Below are positions 48,633 to 58,119 of a DNA stretch of 64,000 bases, piece by piece. This stretch comes from Piscinibacter sp. HJYY11. Lineage in GTDB: Bacteria > Pseudomonadota > Gammaproteobacteria > Burkholderiales > Burkholderiaceae_C. Numbering within the stretch: the first letter of the stretch is position 1; each line of letters begins with the position of its first letter. The position numbers and the translations under genes are program-made. The stretch lies in NCBI RefSeq assembly GCF_016735515.1, contig NZ_JAERQZ010000002.1, positions 186,001 through 250,000 on the forward strand, given 5' to 3'. The notes beneath the pieces were generated by a model that was not told where the DNA came from, ran no database searches, and was given only the letters and a program-made list of their open reading frames with translations.

Positions 48633-49463
48633 TCAGATGATCTTCTCGCTGGCGTTGGTGATCTTGCGCATGGGCTCGAATCGGCCCGAGCGCACGACCA
48701 GCGGGTACGCGGTGGTGCCGCCGGACTCCCAGTGCGGGTCCTCGATCGACTCGAACACCTGGCGCAGCTTCTGGCCCCAGGTGTTGCGGATCATGTGGAA
48801 ATAGGGGTTGTGCTCGTCGATGCAGACCATCTGGTCGCTCTGCAGGCGATCCGCTTCGTAGACCAGCAGGTCGAGCGGCAGGCCCACCGAGAGGTTGGAC
48901 TTGAGCGTGGAGTCCATCGACACCAGCGCGCACTTGGCCGCCTCGTCCAGCGGCGTGTGCGGCGTGATCATGCGGTCGAGCACCGGCTTGCCGTATTTCG
49001 ATTCACCCACCTGGAAGAAGCAGGTTTCGCGCGTGGCCTCGATGAAGTTGCCGGCGGAATAGACGAGGAAGAGCCGCATCGCCTCGCCGGCGATCTGGCC
49101 GCCGAAGATCATCGAGGCGTTGAAGTCGATGCCTGCGGCACGCAGCGACGGGCCGTCCTGGTCGTAGACGCGGCGCACGGCGCTGCCCAGCACGCGCACC
49201 GCGTCGAACATGCTCTTGGCATTCCAGATGGTGAGCGGCGGCTCGTCGGGGCCGTTGTCGAGCTTCTCGACCTGCAGGATCTCGCGCACCGATTGCGAGA
49301 TCGACAGATTGCCGGCCGACAGCAGCACCATGAAGCGATCGCCCGGCTTCTCGTAGACCATCATCTTGCGGAAGGTGCTGATCGCGTCCAGGCCCGCGTT
49401 GGTGCGCGAGTCCGAGAGGAAGACGAGGCCGGCATCGAGCTTGATGCCCACGCAGTACGTCAT
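48633..49463 (-). CDS. Anbu (ancestral beta subunit) proteasome-type peptidase
   Basis: This 276-residue Ntn-hydrolase starts [22 protein letters not shown], placing Thr2 as the expected N-terminal nucleophile after Met removal. [24 protein letters not shown] and [26 protein letters not shown] are Anbu-typical. Anbu forms an open helical ring related to HslV and the proteasome; physiological substrates are unclear. Usual partners (circularly permuted ATP-grasp, alpha-E, transglutaminase) are absent here. ATG 49463 overlaps the mutS stop (ATGA). Confidence 0.92.
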   Translation of the reverse strand: MTYCVGIKLDAGLVFLSDSRTNAGLDAISTFRKMMVYEKPGDRFMVLLSAGNLSISQSVREILQVEKLDNGPDEPPLTIWNAKSMFDAVRVLGSAVRRVYDQDGPSLRAAGIDFNASMIFGGQIAGEAMRLFLVYSAGNFIEATRETCFFQVGESKYGKPVLDRMITPHTPLDEAAKCALVSMDSTLKSNLSVGLPLDLLVYEADRLQSDQMVCIDEHNPYFHMIRNTWGQKLRQVFESIEDPHWESGGTTAYPLVVRSGRFEPMRKITNASEKII

Positions 49464-52066
49464 GTCTTGCTGCTTTCTTGGAGTGTCTTCAGTCGGTAGA
49501 GCGCGTCCAGCGCTTCCTTCGGCGACAGCATATCGGGATTGATCGCGGCCAGTGCCTTGTCCACGGCGGAAGCCTCGATTTCTACCGGGGCGGCGGGTGC
49601 TGCGAAGAGGTCGATCTGCGCGTCGTGCGCCTTCTGCTGCGCTTCGAGGGCTTCCAGCGCCGCACGGGCTTGCCGCACCAGCACCGCCGGCATGCCGGCG
49701 AGGCGCGCCACCTGCACGCCGTAGCTGCGGCTCGCGGGGCCGGGCTGGATGTCGTGCAGGAAGACGATGTCGTCTCCGCTCTCGGCAGCCGACACATGCA
49801 CGTTCAACGCGCGCTCGTGCTTGACGGGGAACTCGGTCAGCTCGAAGTAGTGCGTGGCGAAGAGCGTGAACGAGCGGTTGCGATCGTGCAGCTGGCTCGC
49901 GATCGCGCCGGCCAGCGCGAGGCCGTCGAAGGTCGACGTGCCGCGGCCGATCTCGTCCATCAGCACCAGCGACTGCTCGGTCGCGCTGTGCACGATGGCC
50001 GCGGCTTCCGTCATCTCCAGCATGAAGGTCGACTGTGCGTTGGCCAGGTCGTCGGCCGCGCCGATGCGGGTGTGGATGGCATCGATCGGCCCGAGCCGGC
50101 ATTCGGTGGCCGGCACGAAGGAGCCAATCGCGGCCAGCAGCACGATCAGCGCCACCTGGCGCATGAAGGTGCTCTTGCCGCCCATGTTGGGGCCGGTGAT
50201 GACGAGCATCTTGCGCGCCGCGTCGAGCCGACAGTCGTTGGCCATGAAGTTGCCGCCGCCGGTCTCGGCCAGGCGCGCCTCGACCACTGGGTGGCGGCCG
50301 GCGGTGATGTCGATGCAGGGCTCGCGCACGAACTGCGGACGGCACCAGTTGAGCGTGTTGGCGCGTTCGGCCAGCGCCGCCAGCGCGTCGAGGCTCGCCA
50401 GCGCACGGGCCAGGCCGCCAAGCTCGTCGAGATGCGTCTGCAACTGGTCGATCACCGCCTCGTACAGCATCTTCTCGCGCGCCAACGAGCGGTCTTGTGC
50501 CGACAGGGCCTTGTCCTCGAAGGCCTTCAGCTCGGGCGTGATGAAGCGCTCCGCGTTCTTCAGCGTCTGCCGGCGCTGGTAGTCCATCGGCACCTTGCTC
50601 GCCTGGCCCTGCGTCACCTCGATGTAGAAGCCGTGGACCTTGTTGTATTGCACGCGCAGGTTGGCGATGCCGGTGCGCGCGCGTTCGCGCGCTTCCAGGT
50701 CGAGCAGATAGGCGTCGCAGTTCTGGCTGATGCCGCGCAGCTCGTCGAGGTCCTGGTCATAGCCGGGGGCGATGACGCCTCCGTCGCGCAGCAGGACCGA
50801 AGGCTCCTCGGCGATGGCGCTGCGAAGCAGCTGCTCGATCGCGGGTGCCGGGCTGAGTAGTTCGGCCAGCATGTTGAGCAGCAGCGCCTGGCCGGTGGGC
50901 ACCAGGGCGCGCAGCGCCGGCAGGCCCTGCAGCGTGGCGCGCAGGCCGGTCAGCTCGCGCGGGCGCACCTGGCGCAAGGCGATGCGGGCGGTGATGCGCT
51001 CGACGTCGCTCACATGGCGCAGGGCTTCGCGCATGGGGTCGGCTGCTCTCGCCATGAGCACCTCGATGGCATCGTGCCGCTGCATCGCGACCTGGCGCTC
51101 GCGCAACGGGTGCGTGAGCCAGTGGCGCAGTGCGCGGCTGCCCATGCCGGTGCGGCAGGTGTCGAGCAGCGAGAGCAGGGTGGGCGCATTGTCGCCGCGC
51201 AGCGTCTGCGTGAGCTCGAGGTTGCGGTGGGTGGTGGGCGGCAGGTCGAGCAGGTCGCTCGCACGCTCGACGGTGAGCGTGCGCACGTGCGCGAGCGCCT
51301 GTCCCTGCGTGTGCTCGGCGTAGCTCAGCAGCGCCGCGGCGGCGGCGTGCGCACAGGCGAGGTCCTGCGCGTTGTAGCCGGCGAGGCTGGCCACCCTCAG
51401 CTGCTCGCAGAGCTTGCGCATGCCGAGCGTGGCGTCGAACTGCCAGTCGGGCCGGTGGGTGATGGCGATGCGCGAGGCGGTCAGGGCCGCGGGCACCTGG
51501 TCGCGCGCCACGAGCACTTCGGCCGCATTCAGCCGCGACAGCCAGCCCGCGAGCTCGCGCTCGTTGCACTCGGTGATGCCGAGCTGGCCGTTGGAAACGC
51601 CCAGCCACGCGAGGCCATAGCTCACCACGCCGCGCTTGGTCTGTTGCGACAGGGCCATCAGCAACGCATCGCGCTTGTCGGCGAGCAGCTCCGTATCGGT
51701 GACGGTGCCCGGCGTCACCACGCGCACCACCTTGCGCTCGACAGGCCCCTTGGCGGTGGCCACGTCGCCCACCTGTTCGGCGATGGCCACCGCTTCGCCG
51801 AGCTTGATGAGCTTCGCAAGGTAGCTCTCGACCGAATGCACCGGCACGCCGGCCATCACCACCGGCTCGCCGCCGCTCTGGCCGCGTTGGGTCAGCGTGA
51901 TGTCGAGCAGCTTGTTGGCCCGACGGGCGTCGTCGTAGAAGAGCTCGTAGAAATCGCCCATCCGGTAGAACACCAGCGTGTCGGGGTGCTCGGCCTTGAT
52001 GCGCAGGTACTGCTGCATCATCGGCGTGTGGTGGGCGAGGTCCGGGGCCAGGGTGGCGGTGTTCAT
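49460..52066 (-). CDS. mutS: DNA mismatch repair protein MutS
   Basis: This 868-residue ATPase recognises mismatches through the Phe-x-Glu motif in [15 protein letters not shown]. The connector and lever regions follow ([34 protein letters not shown]). ATPase motifs are [41 protein letters not shown] and [10 protein letters not shown]. The C-terminal helix-turn-helix ends [19 protein letters not shown] 52066 was chosen because the conserved [16 protein letters not shown] starts soon after. Confidence 0.97.
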   Translation of the reverse strand: MNTATLAPDLAHHTPMMQQYLRIKAEHPDTLVFYRMGDFYELFYDDARRANKLLDITLTQRGQSGGEPVVMAGVPVHSVESYLAKLIKLGEAVAIAEQVGDVATAKGPVERKVVRVVTPGTVTDTELLADKRDALLMALSQQTKRGVVSYGLAWLGVSNGQLGITECNERELAGWLSRLNAAEVLVARDQVPAALTASRIAITHRPDWQFDATLGMRKLCEQLRVASLAGYNAQDLACAHAAAAALLSYAEHTQGQALAHVRTLTVERASDLLDLPPTTHRNLELTQTLRGDNAPTLLSLLDTCRTGMGSRALRHWLTHPLRERQVAMQRHDAIEVLMARAADPMREALRHVSDVERITARIALRQVRPRELTGLRATLQGLPALRALVPTGQALLLNMLAELLSPAPAIEQLLRSAIAEEPSVLLRDGGVIAPGYDQDLDELRGISQNCDAYLLDLEARERARTGIANLRVQYNKVHGFYIEVTQGQASKVPMDYQRRQTLKNAERFITPELKAFEDKALSAQDRSLAREKMLYEAVIDQLQTHLDELGGLARALASLDALAALAERANTLNWCRPQFVREPCIDITAGRHPVVEARLAETGGGNFMANDCRLDAARKMLVITGPNMGGKSTFMRQVALIVLLAAIGSFVPATECRLGPIDAIHTRIGAADDLANAQSTFMLEMTEAAAIVHSATEQSLVLMDEIGRGTSTFDGLALAGAIASQLHDRNRSFTLFATHYFELTEFPVKHERALNVHVSAAESGDDIVFLHDIQPGPASRSYGVQVARLAGMPAVLVRQARAALEALEAQQKAHDAQIDLFAAPAAPVEIEASAVDKALAAINPDMLSPKEALDALYRLKTLQESSKT

Positions 52067-52144
52067 GCGGAAGGTCGGCGAGGTCAGCCGCGTATTGTCC
52101 ACACCGCGCTCGCCTCGGCCGATCCGCCCCTATGCTTGGTGGCC

Positions 52145-52912
52145 ATGCTGCGCCTTCGCCAAATCTGCCTCCTCGCCCCCGAACTCGAGCCCGCCGTGGA
52201 GCAGGTGAGGCGCATCTTCGGTGTCGACGTGTGCCACCGCGACGAAGCGGTGGCGAAATACGGCCTCGTCAACGCGCTCTTCGTCTTCGGCCACCAGTTC
52301 CTCGAGATCGTCGCGCCGACGCGCGACGGCGCGGCCGCCGGCCGCTTTCTCGAGCGCACTGGCGCCCAAGGGGGCGGCTACATGGCCATCTTCGACACAC
52401 ACGACCCCGAGCGCCGGCAGGCGCTGGTCGAGTCGCTCAACGTGCGCATCGCCCACGTGATGGATGCGCCGGGTTTCCACGGCATCCAGCTGCACCCGCG
52501 CGATGCCCGCGCCACGATGCTCGAGTTCGACCGCAGCGACGGCAACGAGCGCCTCGACGGTGCCTACTGGCCCGCCGGCCCGCATTGGCTGGCCCACCAG
52601 CGGCTCGACCGGGTGTCCGGCATCCCGTGGATCGAGGTGGAGACACCCGACGTGAACGGCCTCGCCGTGCACTGGGCGCGCATCGTCGACGTGCCCATCG
52701 CCGTGGACGACGACGATGCGACCGTGCTGCATTTCGACCTGGGCGGCGTTCGATTCCTGCCGGGCACGCCGGAGCGGCTGGCGGCGCTGCATGTGGAAGT
52801 GGCCGACCCAGCGGCCGTGCTCGCCGCAGCACGCGCCGAAGGCGTCGCGGTAGAAGGGGATCGGTTCGTCTTCTGCGGCGTGCGGATGCTGCCGCGCCGC
52901 GCTCAGCCCTGA
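52145..52912 (+). CDS. VOC family protein (glyoxalase-like)
   Basis: This 255-residue protein reads [21 protein letters not shown], then [21 protein letters not shown] and [18 protein letters not shown]. The pattern is that of glyoxalase_3-like VOC proteins, with metal ligands likely from His and Glu in these strands. The reaction is unknown. It is divergent from mutS (78 bases) and its end overlaps the bpt gene tail by ten bases. Confidence 0.8.
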   Translation: MLRLRQICLLAPELEPAVEQVRRIFGVDVCHRDEAVAKYGLVNALFVFGHQFLEIVAPTRDGAAAGRFLERTGAQGGGYMAIFDTHDPERRQALVESLNVRIAHVMDAPGFHGIQLHPRDARATMLEFDRSDGNERLDGAYWPAGPHWLAHQRLDRVSGIPWIEVETPDVNGLAVHWARIVDVPIAVDDDDATVLHFDLGGVRFLPGTPERLAALHVEVADPAAVLAAARAEGVAVEGDRFVFCGVRMLPRRAQP

Positions 52913-53646
52913 GCGGGCACCCAGCGCTCGTTCACCAGCACCTCGTGCGGCCTGAACTGGGCCTTGTACGACATCTTGTCGCTGTCGTGGATCCAGTAGC
53001 CGAGGTACACATGCTTGAGCTTGAGCAGGCGGGTCTGCTCGATCTGCCACATCACGTTGTAGGTGCCGTAGCTGGTGCGCGGCTCGGGTTCGTAGAAGGT
53101 GTAGACCGCCGACAGCCCGTCGTTGAGGATGTCGAGGATGGAGACCATCTTCAGCGCGCCCAGCGCGCCATCGGGCCCCGGCGGCTCGCGGAACTCGACC
53201 AGCCGCGAGTTGACCCGGCTTTGCAGCAGGAACTGGGTGTACTGGTCGACGGAATCGTTGTCCATGCCGCCGCCGCTGTGGCGGCCGGCCTGGTAGCGCA
53301 GGTAGAGCTGGTAGTGCTCGGGCACGAAGCACAGGCGCAGCACGCGGGCCTGCAGGTTGCCGTGCTGCTTCCAGGCGCGGCGCTGGCTGCGGGTGGCTTC
53401 GAACTGCTTGACCGGTATGCGCAGCGGAACGCAGGCGCGGCAGCCGTCACAGAACGGCCGGTAGGTGAACATGCCGCTGCGGCGGAAGCCGTTGGCGACG
53501 AGGCCCGAGTAGGCGTCGGCGTGGATGAGGTGGCTGGGGGTGGCGACCTGCGAGCGCGCCATGCGGCCCGCGATGTAGCTGCACGGGTAGGGCGCGGTGG
53601 CGTAGAACTGGATCGACGAGAGCGGGAGCTCTTTCGGGTGGGTCAC
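52903..53646 (-). CDS. bpt: Aspartate/glutamate leucyltransferase Bpt
   Basis: This 247-residue enzyme adds Leu to N-terminal Asp or Glu, marking proteins for ClpAPS (N-end rule). Motifs are [19 protein letters not shown], the Cys-rich [24 protein letters not shown], and [22 protein letters not shown] with [19 protein letters not shown]. The start is GTG 53646, overlapping the aat stop (GTGA). Together with aat it forms the complete bacterial N-degron tagging pair. Confidence 0.95.
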   Translation of the reverse strand: MTHPKELPLSSIQFYATAPYPCSYIAGRMARSQVATPSHLIHADAYSGLVANGFRRSGMFTYRPFCDGCRACVPLRIPVKQFEATRSQRRAWKQHGNLQARVLRLCFVPEHYQLYLRYQAGRHSGGGMDNDSVDQYTQFLLQSRVNSRLVEFREPPGPDGALGALKMVSILDILNDGLSAVYTFYEPEPRTSYGTYNVMWQIEQTRLLKLKHVYLGYWIHDSDKMSYKAQFRPHEVLVNERWVPAQG

Positions 53647-54410
53647 GGGCCGTTTTCCTCAGAGGCCTCGCCGTGAAGATTCAGCTCGGCCCACGTCGCA
53701 GGATGATAGGTCCAGTCCTTTATAGCCGGTTCCCTTACCCGTGGGGTGATCGCGGCCTCGAATTCGGCGCGCGAAATCTCACGTGCGCCCAGTGAGGCCA
53801 GGTGCCGGGTGCGTTGCTGGCAGTCGATGAGGTCGATGCCGTGGGCGCGGCAGAAGGCCACCATCGCCGCGGTGGCGATCTTCGACGCATCGGTGCGGTG
53901 CGAGAACATCGACTCGCCGTAGAACATCGTCCCGAGGTTGATGCCGTAAAGCCCACCCACAAGCTGCCCGTCGACCCAGGTCTCGAAGCTGTGCACCGCG
54001 CCCTCGGCATGCCAGTCGCAGTAGGCGTCGATCATCTCCGGCAGGATCCAGGTGCCGGCCTGGCCGTCGCGCGGCGTCGAGGCGCAGGCGGTGATGACGC
54101 GGCGGAAGGCGCTGTCGATGCGCACCTCGCAACGCGGATGGTCGAGGATGAAATGGCGCAGCGTCTTGCGCAGCGAGCGCGAGACCTTGAACTCGTCGGT
54201 GAAGAGCACCATGCGCGGGTCCGGTGACCACCACAGGATCGGCTGGCCCTCGCTGTACCAGGGGAACACGCCCTTGCTGTAGGCCTCGGTGAGCCGTGCG
54301 GTGGTGAGCTCGCCCCCGGCGGCCAGCAGACCCGGTGCGTCAGACCCGGGGGGCAGGGCCAGACGCGTGTCGGGCAGCGGGTCGAGCGGGTGGCGCAGCC
54401 ACGGGATCAT
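53643..54410 (-). CDS. aat: Leucyl/phenylalanyl-tRNA-protein transferase Aat
   Basis: This 255-residue enzyme transfers Leu or Phe from tRNA to N-terminal Arg or Lys of proteins. Family motifs are [58 protein letters not shown] and [19 protein letters not shown]. It precedes bpt with a GTGA overlap. It lies 12 bases before the XdhC gene end on the same strand. Confidence 0.95.
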   Translation of the reverse strand: MIPWLRHPLDPLPDTRLALPPGSDAPGLLAAGGELTTARLTEAYSKGVFPWYSEGQPILWWSPDPRMVLFTDEFKVSRSLRKTLRHFILDHPRCEVRIDSAFRRVITACASTPRDGQAGTWILPEMIDAYCDWHAEGAVHSFETWVDGQLVGGLYGINLGTMFYGESMFSHRTDASKIATAAMVAFCRAHGIDLIDCQQRTRHLASLGAREISRAEFEAAITPRVREPAIKDWTYHPATWAELNLHGEASEENGP

Positions 54411-54422
54411 GCAGGGCGGCGC

Positions 54423-55418
54423 TCAGCTCGGGGTTTGGCAGCTGGGAGCGTCTTGCAGCACGGGCTTCTTCTGCGAGAGCGCGACGCCGTGCCGCACGGC
54501 GACGATCTCGGCCAGGATGGACACGGCAATCTCCGCCGGCGTGCGGCCGCCGAGGTCGAGCCCGATGGGGCCGTGCAGGCGGCCAATCTCCTCGGCCGAC
54601 AGGTCGAAGAGGGCGAGCCGCTCCTTGCGCTTGGCGGTGTTGCCGCGCGAGCCGAGTGCGCCGACGTAGAAGGCAGGTGACTTCAAGGCTTCGAGCAAGG
54701 CCATGTCGTCGAGCTTGGGGTCGTGGGTGACGGCGACCACGGCGCTGTGCGGGTCGAGTTGAAGCTCCTGCACCAGGTCGTCGGGCATGGTGGTGCTGAA
54801 GCGGGTGCCGGGCACGTCCCAGGTGAGGTGGTATTCCTTGCGCGGGTCGCAGCAGATGATCTCGAAGTCGAGCGCGAGCGCCATCTGCGCCAGCACGCGC
54901 GAGAGTTGCCCCGCGCCGATGATGAGCATGCGCCAGCGTGGGCCGAAAAGGGCGCGCATCACCTGGCCGTCGAAGCTGAAGGCCTCGCCGCGGGTGGCGG
55001 CCTCGACCGTCACCGTGCCGGAGGCGAGGTCGAGCCGGCGGGCCACGAGTTCGTGGCGTGCGGTGCGGGCCAGCACCTCGTCGATCCAGGCCACGTCGGC
55101 CAGCGGCTCCTGCACCAGGCGGAGGTTGCCGCCGCAGGGCAGGCCGAAGCGGGCAGCCTCCTCCTTGGTGACGCCGTAGGTCGCGAGCGAGGGTGTGTCC
55201 ATGGCCTCGCCGGCGCGCACACGCTCGATGAGGTCGTCTTCCACGCAGCCGCCCGAGACCGAGCCGACCACGAGGCCATCACCGCGCATCGCCAGCAGGG
55301 CGCCGGGCGGGCGGGGCGCCGAGCCCCAGGTTTCGATCACGGTGACCAGGCGCACCGCGTGGCCGGCGGCATGCCACTGGCGGGCTTGGGTAAGGACTTG
55401 CAGGTCGAGGCTGTCCAT
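54423..55418 (-). CDS. XdhC family protein
   Basis: This 331-residue protein has the XdhC/CoxI N-terminal domain (VTVIETWGSAPRPPGALLAM, GSVSGGCVEDDLIE, PCGGNLRLVQEPL) and a Rossmann C-terminal domain (MLIIGAGQLSRVLAQMAL, VVAVTHDPKLDD, YVGALGSRGNTAKRK). XdhC binds molybdenum cofactor, helps sulfurate it and inserts it into xanthine dehydrogenase-type enzymes. No molybdoenzyme genes are in the window. ATG 55418 was chosen; codons upstream are non-conserved. Confidence 0.92.
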   Translation of the reverse strand: MDSLDLQVLTQARQWHAAGHAVRLVTVIETWGSAPRPPGALLAMRGDGLVVGSVSGGCVEDDLIERVRAGEAMDTPSLATYGVTKEEAARFGLPCGGNLRLVQEPLADVAWIDEVLARTARHELVARRLDLASGTVTVEAATRGEAFSFDGQVMRALFGPRWRMLIIGAGQLSRVLAQMALALDFEIICCDPRKEYHLTWDVPGTRFSTTMPDDLVQELQLDPHSAVVAVTHDPKLDDMALLEALKSPAFYVGALGSRGNTAKRKERLALFDLSAEEIGRLHGPIGLDLGGRTPAEIAVSILAEIVAVRHGVALSQKKPVLQDAPSCQTPS

Positions 55419-55514
55419 GGGGCGCGAATACGAAGGTTGCGGGCCATCGTAGCGCGCCCCTGTCGCCGATGCAGGGGAGAGCTTTCCCGGGCGGCTCGTC
55501 CCGGGGTCGGGCAC

Positions 55515-56273
55515 TCAGCGTGCCGTCATGCCCCCGTCGACCAGCAGCGGGTGGCCGACCACGAAGGATGCGTCCTCCGAACTCAGGAACACCGCCGCGC
55601 GGGCGATCTCTTCCGCCTGACCGAGCCGGCCGATCGGATGCGCCTGCTCGATGTGGGGCGCGCGCTTGGGCTCGCGGGCGATGGCGCGCTCGGTCATCTC
55701 GGTGTCGATGATGCCGGGGCACACCGCGTTGACGCGGATGCCCTTGCGCGCGTACTCCACACCAGCGGCGCGGGTGAGGCCGAGCACGGCGTGCTTGGTT
55801 GCGCCATAGACCGGCTGGCGCGCCGCGCCGATCACGCCGCCCACCGACGAGGTGTTGACGATGGCGCCGCCCGAGCCTTGCTCGAGCATCTGCGTGATCT
55901 CGTGCTTCATGCACAGCCACACGCCCTTGATGTTGACGGCCACCAGCTTGTCGAACTCTTCTTCGGTGGCCTTGTGCAGCGGCAGGTGCTCGATGTCGAT
56001 GCCGGCGTTGTTGAAGGCGATGTCGAGCCGCCCGAAGCGGGTGACGACCTGCTTCACCATGGCTTCGACCTGCGCCGACTTGCTCACGTCGACCGTGATC
56101 GCAATGGCCTCCCCGCCGGCCACTTCGATCTCGGCCGCGACGGCTTGCGCCGCTTCGCTGTTGAGATCGGCGACGGCCACCTTCGCGCCTTCACGCTGGT
56201 AGGCCAGCGCCGTGGCACGGCCGATGCCGCCCCCGCCGCCCGTGACGAGTGCGACCTTGCCCTGCAGCCTCAT
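55515..56273 (-). CDS. SDR family oxidoreductase, NemA-linked
   Basis: This 252-residue dehydrogenase has the nucleotide site VTGGGGGIGRATALAY, Asp64-type DVSKS, NNAGIDIEHLPLHKATEEEF, and catalytic VNTSSVGGVIGAARQPVYGATK. The end HPLLVDGGMTAR is classical SDR. Its ATG overlaps the stop of the old-yellow-enzyme gene (ATGA), so the pair is co-translated, probably acting on related electrophiles or cyclic carbonyls under the TetR regulator. Confidence 0.93.
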   Translation of the reverse strand: MRLQGKVALVTGGGGGIGRATALAYQREGAKVAVADLNSEAAQAVAAEIEVAGGEAIAITVDVSKSAQVEAMVKQVVTRFGRLDIAFNNAGIDIEHLPLHKATEEEFDKLVAVNIKGVWLCMKHEITQMLEQGSGGAIVNTSSVGGVIGAARQPVYGATKHAVLGLTRAAGVEYARKGIRVNAVCPGIIDTEMTERAIAREPKRAPHIEQAHPIGRLGQAEEIARAAVFLSSEDASFVVGHPLLVDGGMTAR

Positions 56274-57391
56274 GCGTTCACCTCGTCGAGCGACGGGTAG
56301 TGGGTGTAGCCGAAGGCACCTTCGCCACCGTAGAGCGGCGCGGCCTTGTCCGGCGCGTTGAGCGGCGCGTTCTCGCGGAAGCGGCGCACGAGGTCGGGGT
56401 TGACGATGATCTTGCGGCCGAACGACACCATGTCGGCACGCCCGCTCTTGATCGCCTCGACCGCCATCTCCTTGGTGTAGCCGTTGTTGACCATCCACAC
56501 GCCGGAGTACAGCTTGCGCAGCGCTTCGTAGTCGAAGGGCCGGTTGTCGCGCGGGCCACCGGTGTGGCCTTCGACGATGTGCAGGTAGACCGGGTGCAGC
56601 TTCTCGAGCTCGCGCACCACGTGTTCGAAGAGCGGCTGGGGTTCGGGCTCCACCGAGTCATTCACCGGCGACACCGGCGAGAGCCGCAGGCCCACGCGCT
56701 TGGCGCCGATCTCGCCGATGACGGCGGCCGTGATCTCGAGCAGGAAGCGCGCGCGGTTCTCGATCGAGCCGCCGTACTGGTCGGTGCGCTGGTTGGAGCC
56801 GCTGCGCAGGAAGGCGTCGATCAGGTAGCCGTGGGCGGCGTGCAGCTCGATGCCGTCGAAGCCGGCTTTGATGGCGTTGGCGGCGGCGGTGCGGAAGTCG
56901 TTCACCACGCCCGCGATTTCTTCGGTGGCCAATGCGCGCGGTTCGGAGGTTTCGACGAAACCCTGGCCGACGACGAACGTGCGGGCACCGGTGGCCTTGA
57001 GCGCCGAAGGCGCGACCGGCGCCTGCTGCCCCGGCTGGAAACGCGAGTGCGACACACGCCCGGTGTGCCAGAGCTGCACGAAGATCCTGCCGCCCTTGGC
57101 GTGCACCGCATCGGTCACCTTCTTCCAGCCGGCGATCTGCTCGGGTGTGTGCAGGCCGGGCGTGGCGTCATAGCCCTGGGCCTGGGCCGACACCTGCGTG
57201 GCTTCGGCGATCACGAGGCCGACGCTGGCGCGCTGCGTGTAGTACTCGACGGCCAGGGGGCCCGGCACGTTGCCTTCTGCGGCGCGGTTGCGGGTGAGCG
57301 GGGCCATGGCCATGCGGTTGGCAAGCGTGATGTCGCCGAGCTGGATCGGCTGGAACAGCACGTCGTGGGAGGTGTCGGTGGTGGTGGTCAT
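56270..57391 (-). CDS. Alkene reductase, old yellow enzyme family (NemA-like)
   Basis: This 373-residue FMN enzyme reads LFQPIQLGDITLANRMAMAPLTRNRA, AEATQVSAQAQGY, FVQLWHTGRVSH, and the substrate-binding His/Asn and Tyr region GIELHAAHGYLIDAFLRSGSNQRTDQYGG. NADPH-driven reduction of activated alkenes and nitro compounds such as N-ethylmaleimide is the family activity. It overlaps the TetR gene upstream and the SDR gene downstream by four bases each, forming a three-gene operon like nemRA. Confidence 0.94.
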   Translation of the reverse strand: MTTTTDTSHDVLFQPIQLGDITLANRMAMAPLTRNRAAEGNVPGPLAVEYYTQRASVGLVIAEATQVSAQAQGYDATPGLHTPEQIAGWKKVTDAVHAKGGRIFVQLWHTGRVSHSRFQPGQQAPVAPSALKATGARTFVVGQGFVETSEPRALATEEIAGVVNDFRTAAANAIKAGFDGIELHAAHGYLIDAFLRSGSNQRTDQYGGSIENRARFLLEITAAVIGEIGAKRVGLRLSPVSPVNDSVEPEPQPLFEHVVRELEKLHPVYLHIVEGHTGGPRDNRPFDYEALRKLYSGVWMVNNGYTKEMAVEAIKSGRADMVSFGRKIIVNPDLVRRFRENAPLNAPDKAAPLYGGEGAFGYTHYPSLDEVNA

Positions 57392-57996
57392 GTGGGTTGG
57401 GCGGGGTAGAAACGATCGAGCAAGAGGGTGATGGTGTCGCGCAGCGGTTGCACCGAGCGCTCGACCTTCATGCGCAGCAGGGCGCCTTGCCAGGTGGCCC
57501 AGGTGAGCGCGGAGAGCTCGGTGGCGTCGACGTCGTCACGCACCACGCCGTCGGCCTGCGCGGTGCGGATGAGGCCGGCCAGGCGCTCGCGCCAGCCGAG
57601 CTGTGCGGCCAGCAGCGTCTCGCGGCAGCTCTCGCTGACGAGCGCGATCTCGGAGGCGAAGTTGCCGATCAGGCAACCCGAGGGGCGGTCGGCGTGGCGC
57701 TCGTGGTAGGCCGTCATCTGCGCGAAGACGTGGCGGATGGCCGCCATCGGCTCGGTGGGGGCGGTGGCCATCATGCGTTCCCACGAGAGGCACATGAAGC
57801 CGGCGTAGCGCTCGGCCACTGCGGCGGCAAAGGCTTCCTTGCTGCTGAAGTGGTTGTAGAACGAGCCCTTGGGGACGCTCGCCGCGTCGGTGATCTGCTG
57901 GATGCCGGTGGCGTTGTAGCCCCGCTGGAGGAAGAGGTCGCGCCCGGCGCTGAGCAGGCGGTTGGGGATGTCGGTCGGGTCGGCGGTCCGTGGCAT
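57388..57996 (-). CDS. TetR family repressor, NemR-like position
   Basis: This 202-residue repressor has an N-terminal HTH (DIPNRLLSAGRDLFLQRGYNATGIQQITDAASVPKGSFYNHFSSKEAF). The ligand domain includes Cys in GFMCLSW, SGCLIGNF and SESCRETL, which could sense electrophiles as NemR does. First gene of the operon, overlapping the reductase gene. A near-consensus promoter ends six bases before ATG 57996, so the transcript is probably leaderless; a GACCGGTC palindrome in the promoter spacer is a likely autoregulatory operator. Confidence 0.92.
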   Translation of the reverse strand: MPRTADPTDIPNRLLSAGRDLFLQRGYNATGIQQITDAASVPKGSFYNHFSSKEAFAAAVAERYAGFMCLSWERMMATAPTEPMAAIRHVFAQMTAYHERHADRPSGCLIGNFASEIALVSESCRETLLAAQLGWRERLAGLIRTAQADGVVRDDVDATELSALTWATWQGALLRMKVERSVQPLRDTITLLLDRFYPAQPT

Positions 57997-58002
57997 CCCT
58001 AA

Positions 58003-58032
58003 ATAATATGACCGGTCGTCTTGAAACGTCAA
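58003..58032 (-). promoter_or_regulatory. Promoter with embedded palindrome for the TetR-reductase-SDR operon
   Basis: Read on the minus strand, TTGACG (58032-58027) and TATTAT (58008-58003) are -35 and -10 boxes with an 18-base spacer. The spacer contains the palindrome GACCGGTC (58010-58017), extending imperfectly to 12 bases. The -10 box ends six bases before the ATG at 57996, which puts transcription start at or next to the start codon. Confidence 0.8.
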
Positions 58033-58055
58033 GGCGGTGAGCTCAGCCCCACAAC

Positions 58056-58096
58056 GAAAAAGGCCGCCGCCGGCTCAAGCGAGCGGCGGGCGGCCT
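58056..58096 (-). terminator. Rho-independent terminator of the haloperoxidase-DUF3455 gene
   Basis: AGGCCGCC (58061-58068) pairs with GGCGGCCT (58089-58096), with further inner GC pairing and a loop around CTCAAGCGAGC. On the minus strand the stem is followed by five T residues (A run 58056-58060). It sits 24 bases past the stop of the gene ending at 58120 and before the TetR promoter. Confidence 0.85.
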
Positions 58097-58119
58097 CGGG
58101 TTCCAACCTTGGCGGGGTG

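Noticed and set aside
48633..50345. Apparent 570-residue protein ending in Anbu
   Set aside because: The upstream half is a wrong-frame reading of mutS; Anbu begins at ATG 49463 with the catalytic Thr as residue 2.
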